Shown piece after piece: positions 28,125-36,250 of a stretch of DNA of 64,000 bases. The DNA lies in assembly GCF_014640535.1 (NCBI RefSeq), contig NZ_BMHD01000001.1, positions 1,428,214-1,492,213 on the forward strand, given 5' to 3'. The position numbers were made by a program, and so were the translations under genes. Position 1 is the first letter of the stretch. Each line of letters starts with the position of its first letter. The notes under the pieces are model-generated. The model ran no database searches. It was given only the letters and a program-made list of their open reading frames with translations, and had not been told where the DNA came from. Origin of the DNA: Cnuibacter physcomitrellae (GTDB lineage: Bacteria; Actinomycetota; Actinomycetes; Actinomycetales; Microbacteriaceae).

Positions 28125-30254
28125 TCAGCGCGCGGCGCGGCGGCGGCGCAGGAACGCGCCGGCCGCGACCGCGCCGGCCGCGAGCACGAGCAGCGCCCAC
28201 GGCGCCCCACCCGTGGCCGCGAGCGACCCACCCGACGCCGACCCCGCACCAGCCCCAGCACCAGCCCCAGCCCCAGCACCAGCCCCCGGGTCGGCGCCGT
28301 AGGCGAGCCCGAACCGGTACGGGAAGAGCGGATCCGCGCTGTCGTTCGGCACGTCGGCCAGCTGCGCGGCGACCGCCTCCATGGAGGACGGCAGCTCGAA
28401 CGGCAGGGTCCCGGCGGGCGAGGCCGCACCGGTGATCACCGACAGGAGCGCCTCGTCGGACACCCCGTAGGAGGCGAGGACCGCATCCGACTGCTCGAGC
28501 ACCGCCCCGAGGACCAGCGGGCGCGAGAGCTGCGGCACCGCGATCGTCGGCACGCCCGCGGCGTGGGCGGCCGCGAGCGCCGAGAAGTCCTCCTCGGCTC
28601 CGGTGAAGTCGAGGTCGGTGAGGTCGTCGCCGCCGCGCGGGTCGGTGAGGCGCACGATGGCGAGGTCGGCGGAGGCGGGGTCGTCGACGGCGGTGAACCC
28701 TGCCGCCTCGAGAGCCGAGGCCTGGATCCCGTACGCGTAGACCCGCTGGGCCGCCGGGGCGACGGGCAGGAGCGAGGAGTCGTTCGACAGCAGGGTGAGC
28801 GACCGCTGCTGCGCCTCGAGCCCGACGGCGCGGTGCTCGTCCGATCCGACGACCTGGTCCGCCACGGCGGGATCGACGTAGGGGTTCTCGAAGAGCCCGA
28901 GCTGGAACTTCTGCGTCAGCACGGAGGCGGCGGCCTGCGTGACCCGGTCGAGCGAGAGGTAGCCGAGGTCGACCGCGTCGACGATGTTCTGCGGCTGGTC
29001 GCTGCCGCCGATGATGTCGACTCCGGCGTTGACGGCGCTGGCGTAGCGCTCGGGGAGGGTGAGGTCCTCGACGCCCCACGGCATCCCGGCGCCCCACGGC
29101 CCGACGAAGGAGGCCGGCGGGCGGCGGTCGAGGCACTCCTGCGGGCAGTCGTTGGCGATGCCCCAGTCGGAGGTGATGACGCCGTCGAAGCCGTACTGGC
29201 CCTTCAGGAGGTCCTGGAGGAGGTACTCGTTGTGCCCGGCGCCCACCTGCTCGATGGTCTGGCCGTCCACCTGGAGGTCCTTGAGGATGGAGTAGGTCGG
29301 CATGATCCCGGCGGCGTTCGAGGAGAACGCGCCGAGGTAGGGCGTGATGTGCTCCTGGAAGTTGCCCCCCGGGAACACCGCGTACCGGCCGTAGTAGTAG
29401 TGGCTGTCGTAGCCGTTCTGCTGGGCGCCGTAGCCGACCCAGTGCTTGACGACCGTCGCGACGCTGTCGGTCGTGAGCCCGTCGGATCCGCCCTGCAGCC
29501 CCTGCACGTAGGCGGCCACCTGGGGCTCGACGTCGGCGCCGACGGATCCGAACGTGCCGTTGATGCGGGTCCAGCGCGGCTCCGTCGCGATGTCCGCCTG
29601 CGGGGACAGCGCCTCGCGGATCCCCACGGCGGCGTACTCCTCGCGGATGATGTCGCCCATCTCGAGGGTGAGGGCGGGGTCGTTCACGGCGCCCATGCCG
29701 ATGGCGTCGGGGAACGGCGTGAAGTCGCCGTTCGACACGGTCTGCCCCTCGGTGACGGTGAAGCCCGAGCGCGGGTCCGTGCTGATGAGCAGCGGGATGC
29801 CGAAGGGCTGCGACTCGGCCAGCTCCTGCAGCTGGTTGTGCTGCTCGGCGAGGGTCACGGCGTCGACGCCGAGGCGCGAGATGTAGGTGGTGATGTGCCG
29901 ATCCGCGAGGAGCGGGGTGAACGCGCCGAGGTCGTACGTGCCCTGACCGGTGAGGGAGGCGTGCATGAGCAGGCCCGCCTTCTGCTCGAGGTCGAGCCGC
30001 GACACGAGGTCGGCGGCGCGGTCGGAGGCGGACAGCCGCCAGTCCTCGTAGGGCGTGAGGTCGCCGCTGCCGTCGAGGTCTCGGAACTGCAGTCCGTCGA
30101 CGGTGATGATGTCGGCGGTGCGGGTGCCCAGCACGGGCTGGGCTGCGTCGCCGGGGGCCGCGGATGCGGGCACGGCGGCGCCCACGGCCAGGGTGGCGGT
30201 GAGTGCCGCGGCGAGGCCGCCGGCAGCTCGGAGGGTGACTCTTCGTCGGACCAC
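28125..30254 (-). CDS. Secreted glycoside hydrolase family 3 enzyme with LAxTG wall anchor
   Basis: The 709-residue protein starts at GTG 30254, with AAGGAG six bases upstream. A signal peptide (about 1-32, ending VPASA) is followed by a GH3 (alpha/beta)8 barrel with VVKHWVGYG and the nucleophile aspartate in GVITSDWG, then an (alpha/beta)6 domain. GH3 members are beta-glucosidases, beta-xylosidases or related exo-enzymes; which one is not clear here. The C-terminus has a Gly/Ala spacer, the sorting motif LAATG, a hydrophobic segment and RRRRAAR, the signal used by class E sortases. No catalytic acid is assigned. A promoter-like TTGACG lies at about 30325-30330 on the minus strand. Confidence 0.92.
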   Translation of the reverse strand: MVRRRVTLRAAGGLAAALTATLAVGAAVPASAAPGDAAQPVLGTRTADIITVDGLQFRDLDGSGDLTPYEDWRLSASDRAADLVSRLDLEQKAGLLMHASLTGQGTYDLGAFTPLLADRHITTYISRLGVDAVTLAEQHNQLQELAESQPFGIPLLISTDPRSGFTVTEGQTVSNGDFTPFPDAIGMGAVNDPALTLEMGDIIREEYAAVGIREALSPQADIATEPRWTRINGTFGSVGADVEPQVAAYVQGLQGGSDGLTTDSVATVVKHWVGYGAQQNGYDSHYYYGRYAVFPGGNFQEHITPYLGAFSSNAAGIMPTYSILKDLQVDGQTIEQVGAGHNEYLLQDLLKGQYGFDGVITSDWGIANDCPQECLDRRPPASFVGPWGAGMPWGVEDLTLPERYASAVNAGVDIIGGSDQPQNIVDAVDLGYLSLDRVTQAAASVLTQKFQLGLFENPYVDPAVADQVVGSDEHRAVGLEAQQRSLTLLSNDSSLLPVAPAAQRVYAYGIQASALEAAGFTAVDDPASADLAIVRLTDPRGGDDLTDLDFTGAEEDFSALAAAHAAGVPTIAVPQLSRPLVLGAVLEQSDAVLASYGVSDEALLSVITGAASPAGTLPFELPSSMEAVAAQLADVPNDSADPLFPYRFGLAYGADPGAGAGAGAGAGAGAGSASGGSLAATGGAPWALLVLAAGAVAAGAFLRRRRAAR

Positions 30255-30344
30255 GGGTGACTCCTTCTCGGCCGGTCGTCGGCGATCGGCTGCTGTCACC
30301 CTAATGGGGGACGTCCTCCCTACGTCAAGCCCTATCCTTCACGT

Positions 30345-30367
30345 GTCGACCATAGGGGATGGTCGAC
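30345..30367. promoter_or_regulatory. 9-bp perfect palindrome upstream of the GH3 gene
   Basis: GTCGACCAT (30345-30353) and ATGGTCGAC (30359-30367) flank AGGGG. The site lies about 15-20 bp upstream of the putative -35 of the GH3 gene and may bind its regulator, or that of the divergent small membrane gene. Confidence 0.5.
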
Positions 30368-30454
30368 GCGGGATCATCGACCGACGAGTCACGTCGGCGC
30401 CAGCCCGTCTTCGCGGGACAGACCGCCTCGCTCCGAGGGCCCTAGCATGGCCCG

Positions 30455-30661
30455 GTGTCCTTCGCCGCTCGCCTGACCCTGTCCATCGTCATCATCGTGA
30501 TCTCGCTCGCGATGTCGGCCGTCGTCATCATCTCCGTCCTCGATGACGGCCCGGACTGGCTGCACTTCCTCACCTACATCGCGGGTGGGCTCCTGGCGTT
30601 CGGCATCGGCTCCCTCGCCTCCACCCTCCGCAGCCGACACGCCACCGCCGACGAGGCCTGA
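30455..30661 (+). CDS. Small membrane protein, two transmembrane helices
   Basis: The 68-residue protein has two hydrophobic segments (about 7-29 and 36-57) and a charged C-terminal tail. The start GTG 30455 lies six bases after a -10-like TAGCAT, so the message is probably leaderless. Function is unknown. The MFS gene converges 38 bp downstream. Confidence 0.65.
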   Translation: MSFAARLTLSIVIIVISLAMSAVVIISVLDDGPDWLHFLTYIAGGLLAFGIGSLASTLRSRHATADEA

Positions 30662-30699
30662 GCCCCGCCGGCGGCGACGAACGAGCGAGATCGCGGACG

Positions 30700-32193
30700 C
30701 TACCCGCGCCGCGCCTTCGTCGTGCGCTCCCCCTCCACGGTCTTCTTCTCGCCGCCCTCGACGAGGGACAGCGGATTGGTGACCGCCTCGAGCGACTTCC
30801 GTTCGGAGTTCACGCCGAACACGAACGCGATGATCCCGCCGAGCACCATGATGAGGCCGGCCCCGACGTACCCGATCGTGATCGGGCCCCGGTCGGCCCC
30901 GTCGCCGATGAGCACACCGAACAGCAGCGGCGCGACGGATCCGCAGATCTGCGCGATCGAGAAGAAGTACGAGATCACCTGCGACCGCATCTCGAGCGGG
31001 AACAGCTCGCTCACCGTCAGGTAGGCGGACGACGCACCGGCGCTGGCGAAGAAGAACGCCACGCACCAGAACACGGTCTGCGTCGTCGCGTTCAGCACCT
31101 CGGCCTGGAAGAGGAACCCGGACACGGTCAGGATGATGCCCGACAGCCCGTAGGTGAGCAGGATCATCTTCCGCCGGCCCCAGGTGTCGAAGAGGTGTCC
31201 GAGCACGAGGGGCCCGACCAGGTTGCCGATCGCGAACGGGAAGAAGAAGTACTGCACCGCGTCGTTCTCGACCCCGTAGAAGTTCTGCAGCGCCAGGGCG
31301 TACGTGAAGAAGATCGCGTTGTAGAGGAACGACTGGGTGATCATCATGGTCAGCCCGACCACGGTGCGGTTGGGATAGTCGCGGATGAGGACGGACGCGA
31401 TCTTCTTGAACGGGACCCGGTCGAGCGGGACCACCTCGATGGCCTGGTCCTGCGGCACCGGGTCGAGCTTCTTGCCGGTGTCCTTCTCGACCTTGGCCTC
31501 GATCTCGTCGACGGTCTTCTCGGCCTGATCCTCCTTGCCGTGCGTCATCAGCCACCGCGGGCTCTCCGGGATGTGCCGCCGCATGTAGATCATCACGAGC
31601 CCGAGGATGGGTCCGATGAAGAACGCGAGACGCCATCCGATGTTCTCGGCGAAGTTGTCGGGGTTCAGGAAGAACAGGTTCGCCACGGAGCCGAGCGCCG
31701 CGCCTCCCCAGTAGGTGCCGTTGATCGCGATGTCGACGCGACCGCGGTAGTGGCTCGGGATGAGCTCGTCGATCGCGGAGTTGATGGCCGCGTACTCGCC
31801 GCCGATGCCGAGTCCGGCGATGAAGCGCATCGCGAAGAGGAACTCCATGTTCGGAGACAGACCCGCCGCCGCCGACCCGACCAGGTAGATCGCCAGCGTG
31901 ATGATGAAGAGCTTCTTGCGGCCCCACTTGTCGGCGAGCCGCCCGAACACGAGTGCCCCGACGACCTGACCGACGAGATAGATCGTCCCGGCGAGCCCGA
32001 CCTGCGCCGAGTCCATCCCGAGCTCCTTCTGGAACCCGTTCGACGCGATGATCTGGATCTCGAGGCCGTCGAGGATCCAGGAGACCCCGAGCCCGAACAC
32101 GACCATCCAGTGGAACCGTGTCCACGGCAACCGGTCCATCCGGGCCGGGACGAGGCTCCTGACCCCTCTCGGACGCTCCGTCGACTGTGACAT
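30700..32193 (-). CDS. MFS transporter, metabolite:proton symporter type
   Basis: The 497-residue protein has 12 predicted helices. Family signatures include GRLADKWGRKKLF after helix 2, ESPRWL before the central loop, and GHLFDTWGRRKM in the second half. The pattern (SP/AAHS-like family) fits uptake of sugars, aromatic acids or other organic acids by proton symport; the substrate is not evident. The start ATG 32193 has GGGGAGG five bases upstream. A perfect 14-bp palindrome lies upstream at 32258-32271. Confidence 0.88.
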   Translation of the reverse strand: MSQSTERPRGVRSLVPARMDRLPWTRFHWMVVFGLGVSWILDGLEIQIIASNGFQKELGMDSAQVGLAGTIYLVGQVVGALVFGRLADKWGRKKLFIITLAIYLVGSAAAGLSPNMEFLFAMRFIAGLGIGGEYAAINSAIDELIPSHYRGRVDIAINGTYWGGAALGSVANLFFLNPDNFAENIGWRLAFFIGPILGLVMIYMRRHIPESPRWLMTHGKEDQAEKTVDEIEAKVEKDTGKKLDPVPQDQAIEVVPLDRVPFKKIASVLIRDYPNRTVVGLTMMITQSFLYNAIFFTYALALQNFYGVENDAVQYFFFPFAIGNLVGPLVLGHLFDTWGRRKMILLTYGLSGIILTVSGFLFQAEVLNATTQTVFWCVAFFFASAGASSAYLTVSELFPLEMRSQVISYFFSIAQICGSVAPLLFGVLIGDGADRGPITIGYVGAGLIMVLGGIIAFVFGVNSERKSLEAVTNPLSLVEGGEKKTVEGERTTKARRG

Positions 32194-32257
32194 CTCAACC
32201 TCCCCAAACTCCCGCGAACGCCGCGGCTTCACCGACGCTACGCCCGGGTCGGGATCC

Positions 32258-32271
32258 CCGCACCGGTGCGG
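32258..32271. promoter_or_regulatory. 14-bp perfect palindrome in the MFS/small-protein divergent region
   Basis: CCGCACCGGTGCGG reads the same on both strands. A half-related CTCCGGTGCGGGG lies about 50 bp away at 32320-32335. It may be an operator for the MFS gene, the divergent 51-residue gene, or both. Confidence 0.45.
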
Positions 32272-32400
32272 AATCCGCCCGGTTGGGCCAGGGTTCGCCC
32301 GACACTCGGACGGAGAATTGCTCCGGTGCGGGGAGGAGGTCTACTGTGGCGCTACCGACACGACGCAGTGCCGGTGGTCAGACCCGGAAGGATGACTCTC

Positions 32401-32556
32401 ATGGCGACGTTCCGTACCCATCACGAGCCACTCGACGATGCCCGTCGGCACCGCCTCCACGTCTCGATCGCCTCGCTCGCCGTCTGCGCCAGCGTGGGCC
32501 TCGTCACCTACGGGATCGTGTTCTTCCACCTCGCCACGGTGACCGAGCTGCCGTAG
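32401..32556 (+). CDS. Small single-pass membrane protein
   Basis: The 51-residue protein has one hydrophobic segment (about 22-43). ATG 32401 has GGAAGG nine bases upstream; the longer frame above it is noncoding in character. Function is unknown. Confidence 0.55.
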   Translation: MATFRTHHEPLDDARRHRLHVSIASLAVCASVGLVTYGIVFFHLATVTELP

Positions 32557-32600
32557 TCGCCCGGGCTCCGCCGCCGCCGCCGCCGAGCGGCCGGGACGTC

Positions 32601-32873
32601 TCAGGGATCGACCGGGTCGATCGTCACCGGGTCGACGGAGTTGAGGTACGACCTCACGATCGACTCCCAGTCCGTGCCCTCGACGTTGCCCCGCTCGCCG
32701 TCCGGCGTCTCCATCTCGTAGACGTCCTCCCCCTCCTCGCCCGCCCGGGACGTGGTGACCAGGTATCCCAGCACGCGGTCTCCCCGGGAGACCGCCCACC
32801 GCGGGGCCTCCCCCGCGATGCGGTAGGTGTGGTCCTGGTGCGCCAGCGTGAAGTCGCCTGCCTCGAGTGCCAT
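32601..32873 (-). CDS. Small hypothetical protein, about 90 residues
   Basis: ATG 32873 is preceded by GAGGAGG four bases away, a strong ribosome site. The 90-residue product is soluble and acidic, with a central GYLVTTSRAG and an ending rich in Val, Asp and Pro. I recognise no family. It stands alone between two small genes on the other strand. Confidence 0.7.
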   Translation of the reverse strand: MALEAGDFTLAHQDHTYRIAGEAPRWAVSRGDRVLGYLVTTSRAGEEGEDVYEMETPDGERGNVEGTDWESIVRSYLNSVDPVTIDPVDP

Positions 32874-33092
32874 AGTGCCTCCTCGGTCTCGTGTCCCAGC
32901 ATCCGCTGGGACCGCGGCTCGTGCATCCATCCTCTGCGGATGCTCAGCCTCGTCACGGAAGGACACCTGGAGTTCACTGGGAAGTCAACCCCCAGCACGG
33001 GGTACGTGACGGGGGTCTTAATGGACGCAGACGCACAGTCGCGTCGCGAGACCCCCGAGCCCGTCGGCCGGAGAGCTGCAAGGAGCACCACC

Positions 33093-33350
33093 ATGACCGT
33101 CATCGACTCATCCGCCCCCGAACTCGCCGAGCGCACAGGTCAATCGCTCGTCTCGTGGCGCTGCGCCCAGGCCGGACTCTGGGTGGCCACGGGCGACGAC
33201 GGCCGTCCGCTGGGAATCGTGAGCGAGCGGTGGCGCGACGGCTTCGTCACGACGTCGGTCACCGGCGCCAACCTCGGACGCTTCGACTCGGTCGACGCCG
33301 CCCGCCGCGCCCTCGAGCAGTCCGTGGAGCGTGCCGCCCGCCGTCGCTGA
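33093..33350 (+). CDS. Small hypothetical protein, 85 residues
   Basis: ATG 33093 follows AAGGAG with a seven-base gap. The product is soluble, with SWRCAQAGLWVATGDDG and a final amphipathic helix DAARRALEQSVERAARRR. It resembles short proteins common near stress genes in this family but has no assigned function. Confidence 0.68.
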   Translation: MTVIDSSAPELAERTGQSLVSWRCAQAGLWVATGDDGRPLGIVSERWRDGFVTTSVTGANLGRFDSVDAARRALEQSVERAARRR

Positions 33351-33414
33351 GCCTCGCGGCATGGTTCGCCGCAAGGCGGTTGCGCCGTCGCCGAATGGTC
33401 GTAGCGTCGCCGAT

Positions 33415-33660
33415 ATGGCTGTACAGAGCGGAAACGACGAGGGAACCGTCGAGAAGGACATGTCCTACAGTCCGTCGAGCGGACGCGAGACGGAACGCGC
33501 TCAGGCGGATCCCGCCGACTCGAAGGCGCTCGACGACGACGACATCGACCAGGATGCGGTGAAGAGCCTCCCCGGCGAGGGTGGACCGGACGACGTGGGC
33601 GACATCGAGGTCGACGTCGAGGAGATCCGCACCCGCATCGCGGAGCGCGGCCGCCCCTGA
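33415..33660 (+). CDS. Small acidic hypothetical protein, 81 residues
   Basis: The product is highly acidic and probably disordered, with DDDDIDQDAVKSLPGEGG and a C-terminal helix EIRTRIAERG. No clear ribosome site is seen. It resembles in character the acidic protein at 60111-60437. Function is unknown. Confidence 0.62.
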   Translation: MAVQSGNDEGTVEKDMSYSPSSGRETERAQADPADSKALDDDDIDQDAVKSLPGEGGPDDVGDIEVDVEEIRTRIAERGRP

Positions 33661-33673
33661 CGTCGTCGCGGAT

Positions 33674-33735
33674 GCGGACCCCGCGATCGACGGGGGGGGG
33701 TCCGCGGTCCTCGAGGCCCCGCGGCCCGCGGGGCC
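33674..33735. terminator. Two adjacent GC hairpins between convergent genes
   Basis: The first stem is GCGGACCCC (33674-33682) with GGGGTCCGC (33697-33705); its loop side contains a run of nine G. The second is GGCCCCGCGG with CCGCGGGGCC (33715-33735). They separate the acidic-protein gene from the convergent amidase gene. Confidence 0.75.
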
Positions 33736-33754
33736 CTCGCGCGCGGGGTCGTCC

Positions 33755-35605
33755 TCAGCGCCGCACGACGAACGGGTCGCGTCGGGCGCGCATCCGTCTC
33801 ACCGCGAACCCGGCCCCCAGCACGAGGACCGCGAGCGCACCGAGCGCCACGGCGCTCAGGCCGGTGTTCGCGAGCCCCGTTCCTCCTCCGCCGCTGCCGG
33901 GCCCCGCGGCGCCGACGGCAGCGCCCTCGGTGGGCGCCGGGCTCGGCTCCGAGGGCGACCCCGGCTGCCCCGGCTCGCCCGGCTGCCCCGGCTGGGCGGG
34001 CGCCACGTCGATCGCCGGGAGCGGTGGGGCGACGCGGGCGGCCGAGGCGTCCTCGTAGGCGTCGGCGAGTGAGATCAGCTCCGGCTCGGAGAACGCGCGA
34101 CCGAGGAACTCGATGTTGGCGGGCAGCATGGTGCCCGTGTCCGACTCCGCGTAGCCCATCGGCACGCTGATGGCGGGGAAGCCCGTGTTCTCACTCCACC
34201 GGGAGAAGAGCCCCGCCTGCTCGGCGCCGATCAGGTCGGCGAGCTGCGCCGACGTCGGGTACACGATCGCGGACAGGTCGTTCTGCGCCATCTGGTCGAG
34301 CGTCCAGTCCTGCAGGTCCACGCGGGTCGCCAGCGCGTGCTGGTAGGAGATGTTCTCGTCGAGCGTGTCGGGATCCACCTGGACCTCCCGATCGAACGAC
34401 TCCTTCGCGTACGACGTGTACGCCCCAGAGTCGTAGAGCTGCTGGAAGGTCGAGACCGGGACGCCGGGCCCCTGCGCGGCGAGGAACTCGTTCACGTCGT
34501 GGGCCGACTCGGGCGTGATGACGCTCGTCGACCCGAGGAGGTCGGACGGCGGGGCGCTGAGCGGCACCACGGTGGCCCCGAGCGCCTCGAGCTCGGCTGC
34601 AGCCTGCTCCAGGAGCGCGACGACGGGCCCGTCCGGGTCGTCGCCCCAGATCGCCAGACCACCGGTGACGAGCCCGATCGACACGCCCTGCAGGTCGCCC
34701 CCGACCGCGTAGGACGCGTATCCCTCAGCCGGCACCTCCCCCACCCCACGGGCGGTGACGGGGTCGCTCGGGTCGTATCCGGCGATGAGGTCCAGGCCGA
34801 ACGCGGCGTCCTCCACCGTCGCCGCGAGGGGTCCCGCGGTGTCCTGCGTGAGCGCGCGGGGGAAGATGCCGGTCCGGCTCACGAGCCCGAGCGTCGGGCG
34901 GATGGTGACGACGCCGGTCAGCGCGGCCGGGATGCGGAGAGAGCCTCCGGTGTCGGTGCCGATCGCGAGCGGCGCGTAGCCGGCGGCGACGGCCGCCGCG
35001 CTGCCGCCCGAGGATCCGCCCACCGTGCGGGCGGTGTCGTACGGGTTCCTCATCGCGCCGGTGATGCTCGAGATGCCGTACACGGCGGCCGCGAAGTCGT
35101 CGAGGTTGGTCTTGGCGAGCACGATGGCGCCCGCCTCCTCCAGGTCGGACACGACGGCGGCGTCGGCGGGCGGCGTCCACTCGGCGAAGAGCGGCGACCC
35201 GTACGTGGTCACCGTCGAGGTCGTGTCGATGACGTCCTTCACCACGACGGGGATGCACGGCGCGGCGCCGACATCGGCGCCGGTGGCCAGAGCCGCATCG
35301 ATCTCCGCGGCCCGGCTCAGCGCATCCGGGGCGAGACTGATCACGGCGTTCAGGGACGGCCCCTCGCGGTCGTACGCCGCGATGCGGTCGAGGTAGGCGC
35401 CGACGAGGTCGGTGCAGCTGAAGGATCCGTCCCGGAGCCCCGAGAGGATCGCCTGCACGCCCAGTGTCCCGACGGTGTCGGCATCGACGGGCGCCAACCC
35501 CCCATCGGGGACGTCGGCGACGGCGGCGCCGGGCGCGCCCACCGCGAGGGCGGCGACGAGGGAGGCGGTGAACAGAGCGGTGGAGCGAGCGCGTGAGAGT
35601 GCCAT
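33755..35605 (-). CDS. Secreted amidase-signature protein with LAxTG wall anchor
   Basis: The 616-residue protein has a signal peptide (about 1-30), an amidase-signature domain (about 45-520) and a sorting signal. The Ser-cisSer-Lys triad is visible: Lys in VVVKDVIDT, cis-Ser in GGSSGGSAA, and nucleophile Ser in GTDTGGSLRIPAAL. Such enzymes hydrolyse amides; the substrate is not clear. The C-terminus has a Pro/Gly/Ser spacer, LANTG, a hydrophobic stretch and Arg residues, again a class E sortase signal. ATG 35605 has GGGAAGAG five bases upstream. Most amidase-signature enzymes are cytoplasmic, so a wall-anchored one is notable. Confidence 0.92.
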   Translation of the reverse strand: MALSRARSTALFTASLVAALAVGAPGAAVADVPDGGLAPVDADTVGTLGVQAILSGLRDGSFSCTDLVGAYLDRIAAYDREGPSLNAVISLAPDALSRAAEIDAALATGADVGAAPCIPVVVKDVIDTTSTVTTYGSPLFAEWTPPADAAVVSDLEEAGAIVLAKTNLDDFAAAVYGISSITGAMRNPYDTARTVGGSSGGSAAAVAAGYAPLAIGTDTGGSLRIPAALTGVVTIRPTLGLVSRTGIFPRALTQDTAGPLAATVEDAAFGLDLIAGYDPSDPVTARGVGEVPAEGYASYAVGGDLQGVSIGLVTGGLAIWGDDPDGPVVALLEQAAAELEALGATVVPLSAPPSDLLGSTSVITPESAHDVNEFLAAQGPGVPVSTFQQLYDSGAYTSYAKESFDREVQVDPDTLDENISYQHALATRVDLQDWTLDQMAQNDLSAIVYPTSAQLADLIGAEQAGLFSRWSENTGFPAISVPMGYAESDTGTMLPANIEFLGRAFSEPELISLADAYEDASAARVAPPLPAIDVAPAQPGQPGEPGQPGSPSEPSPAPTEGAAVGAAGPGSGGGGTGLANTGLSAVALGALAVLVLGAGFAVRRMRARRDPFVVRR

Positions 35606-35794
35606 CTCTTCTCTTCCCTGGCCACCCTGTGGACTGCACGTCCCCTGAAGGAGGGTGATCTGTGTGAGTCCATCCCATCCGATGGATGTTTCGCGGCGAT
35701 GTCGGTGCCGTGACGTCGGCGCGACGATCCGGGCCGGAGCGGCCCTCGCGCAAGGGCGTTGCCGACCCGAGCGGCCGGGGCCACGGTGGTGATC

Positions 35795-36250
35795 ATGCAC
35801 GTCCGGCGCTCCCTCGCGACGGCGGCGGTGATCATCGCCGTCGGAGCCCTCCTCGCGGCCTGCACGACCACGTCGGGCGGCGTGAAGGGCGACCTCGCCC
35901 GGTCCACCGACCAGGTCGCCTCCGCCGCGCAGAGCGCTCTGCTCTCCGCGCAGCAGCTGCAGGCGGAGAAGACGATGACCACGGTGACGGAGACGACGCT
36001 CGAGGACTCGCTCACCGAGGTGACCGACGCCCAGACCCAGGTGCTGGAGTCGGAGGCGCACCAGGGAGACGAGGCGGCCCTCCGCGACCGTGTGATCGAG
36101 ACGACACAGGACGTGGCGGACGCGATCGACGCGGTGCGTGAGAGCCTCGCCACGGACGACGCGGGCCTGGACGCGGCCGTGCAGCAGCTGCAGGCCGCGG
36201 CGGACGCCGCATCCGCCCTCAGCACCGAGTCGAAGGGGCTGCAGCGGTGA
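35795..36250 (+). CDS. Small lipoprotein, coiled-coil-like, first gene of Nramp operon
   Basis: The 151-residue protein has the lipobox LAAC and is then almost entirely helical, with Ala/Gln/Thr/Asp-rich heptad-like repeats (QSALLSAQQLQAEK, AAVQQLQAAADAAS). The stop overlaps the next start by four bases (GTGA), so it is coupled to the transporter. ATG 35795 is chosen because it starts the signal sequence. An accessory role outside the membrane for the transporter is inferred from coupling only. Confidence 0.78.
   Translation: MHVRRSLATAAVIIAVGALLAACTTTSGGVKGDLARSTDQVASAAQSALLSAQQLQAEKTMTTVTETTLEDSLTEVTDAQTQVLESEAHQGDEAALRDRVIETTQDVADAIDAVRESLATDDAGLDAAVQQLQAAADAASALSTESKGLQR

Noticed and set aside
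27149-28435. Several overlapping open frames across the repeat array (for example 27454-27837 and 27689-28435)
   Set aside because: They read the tandem repeat in different frames, have no ribosome site, and give repetitive Pro/Thr/Ala sequence; a repeat unit with high GC explains their openness.
33692-33700. Run of nine G as a phase-variation tract
   Set aside because: It lies in the terminator between convergent genes, not in a coding sequence or promoter.
35606-36061. Upstream extension of the amidase
   Set aside because: The frame runs antisense through the lipoprotein gene; ATG 35605 has a ribosome site and starts a clean signal peptide.
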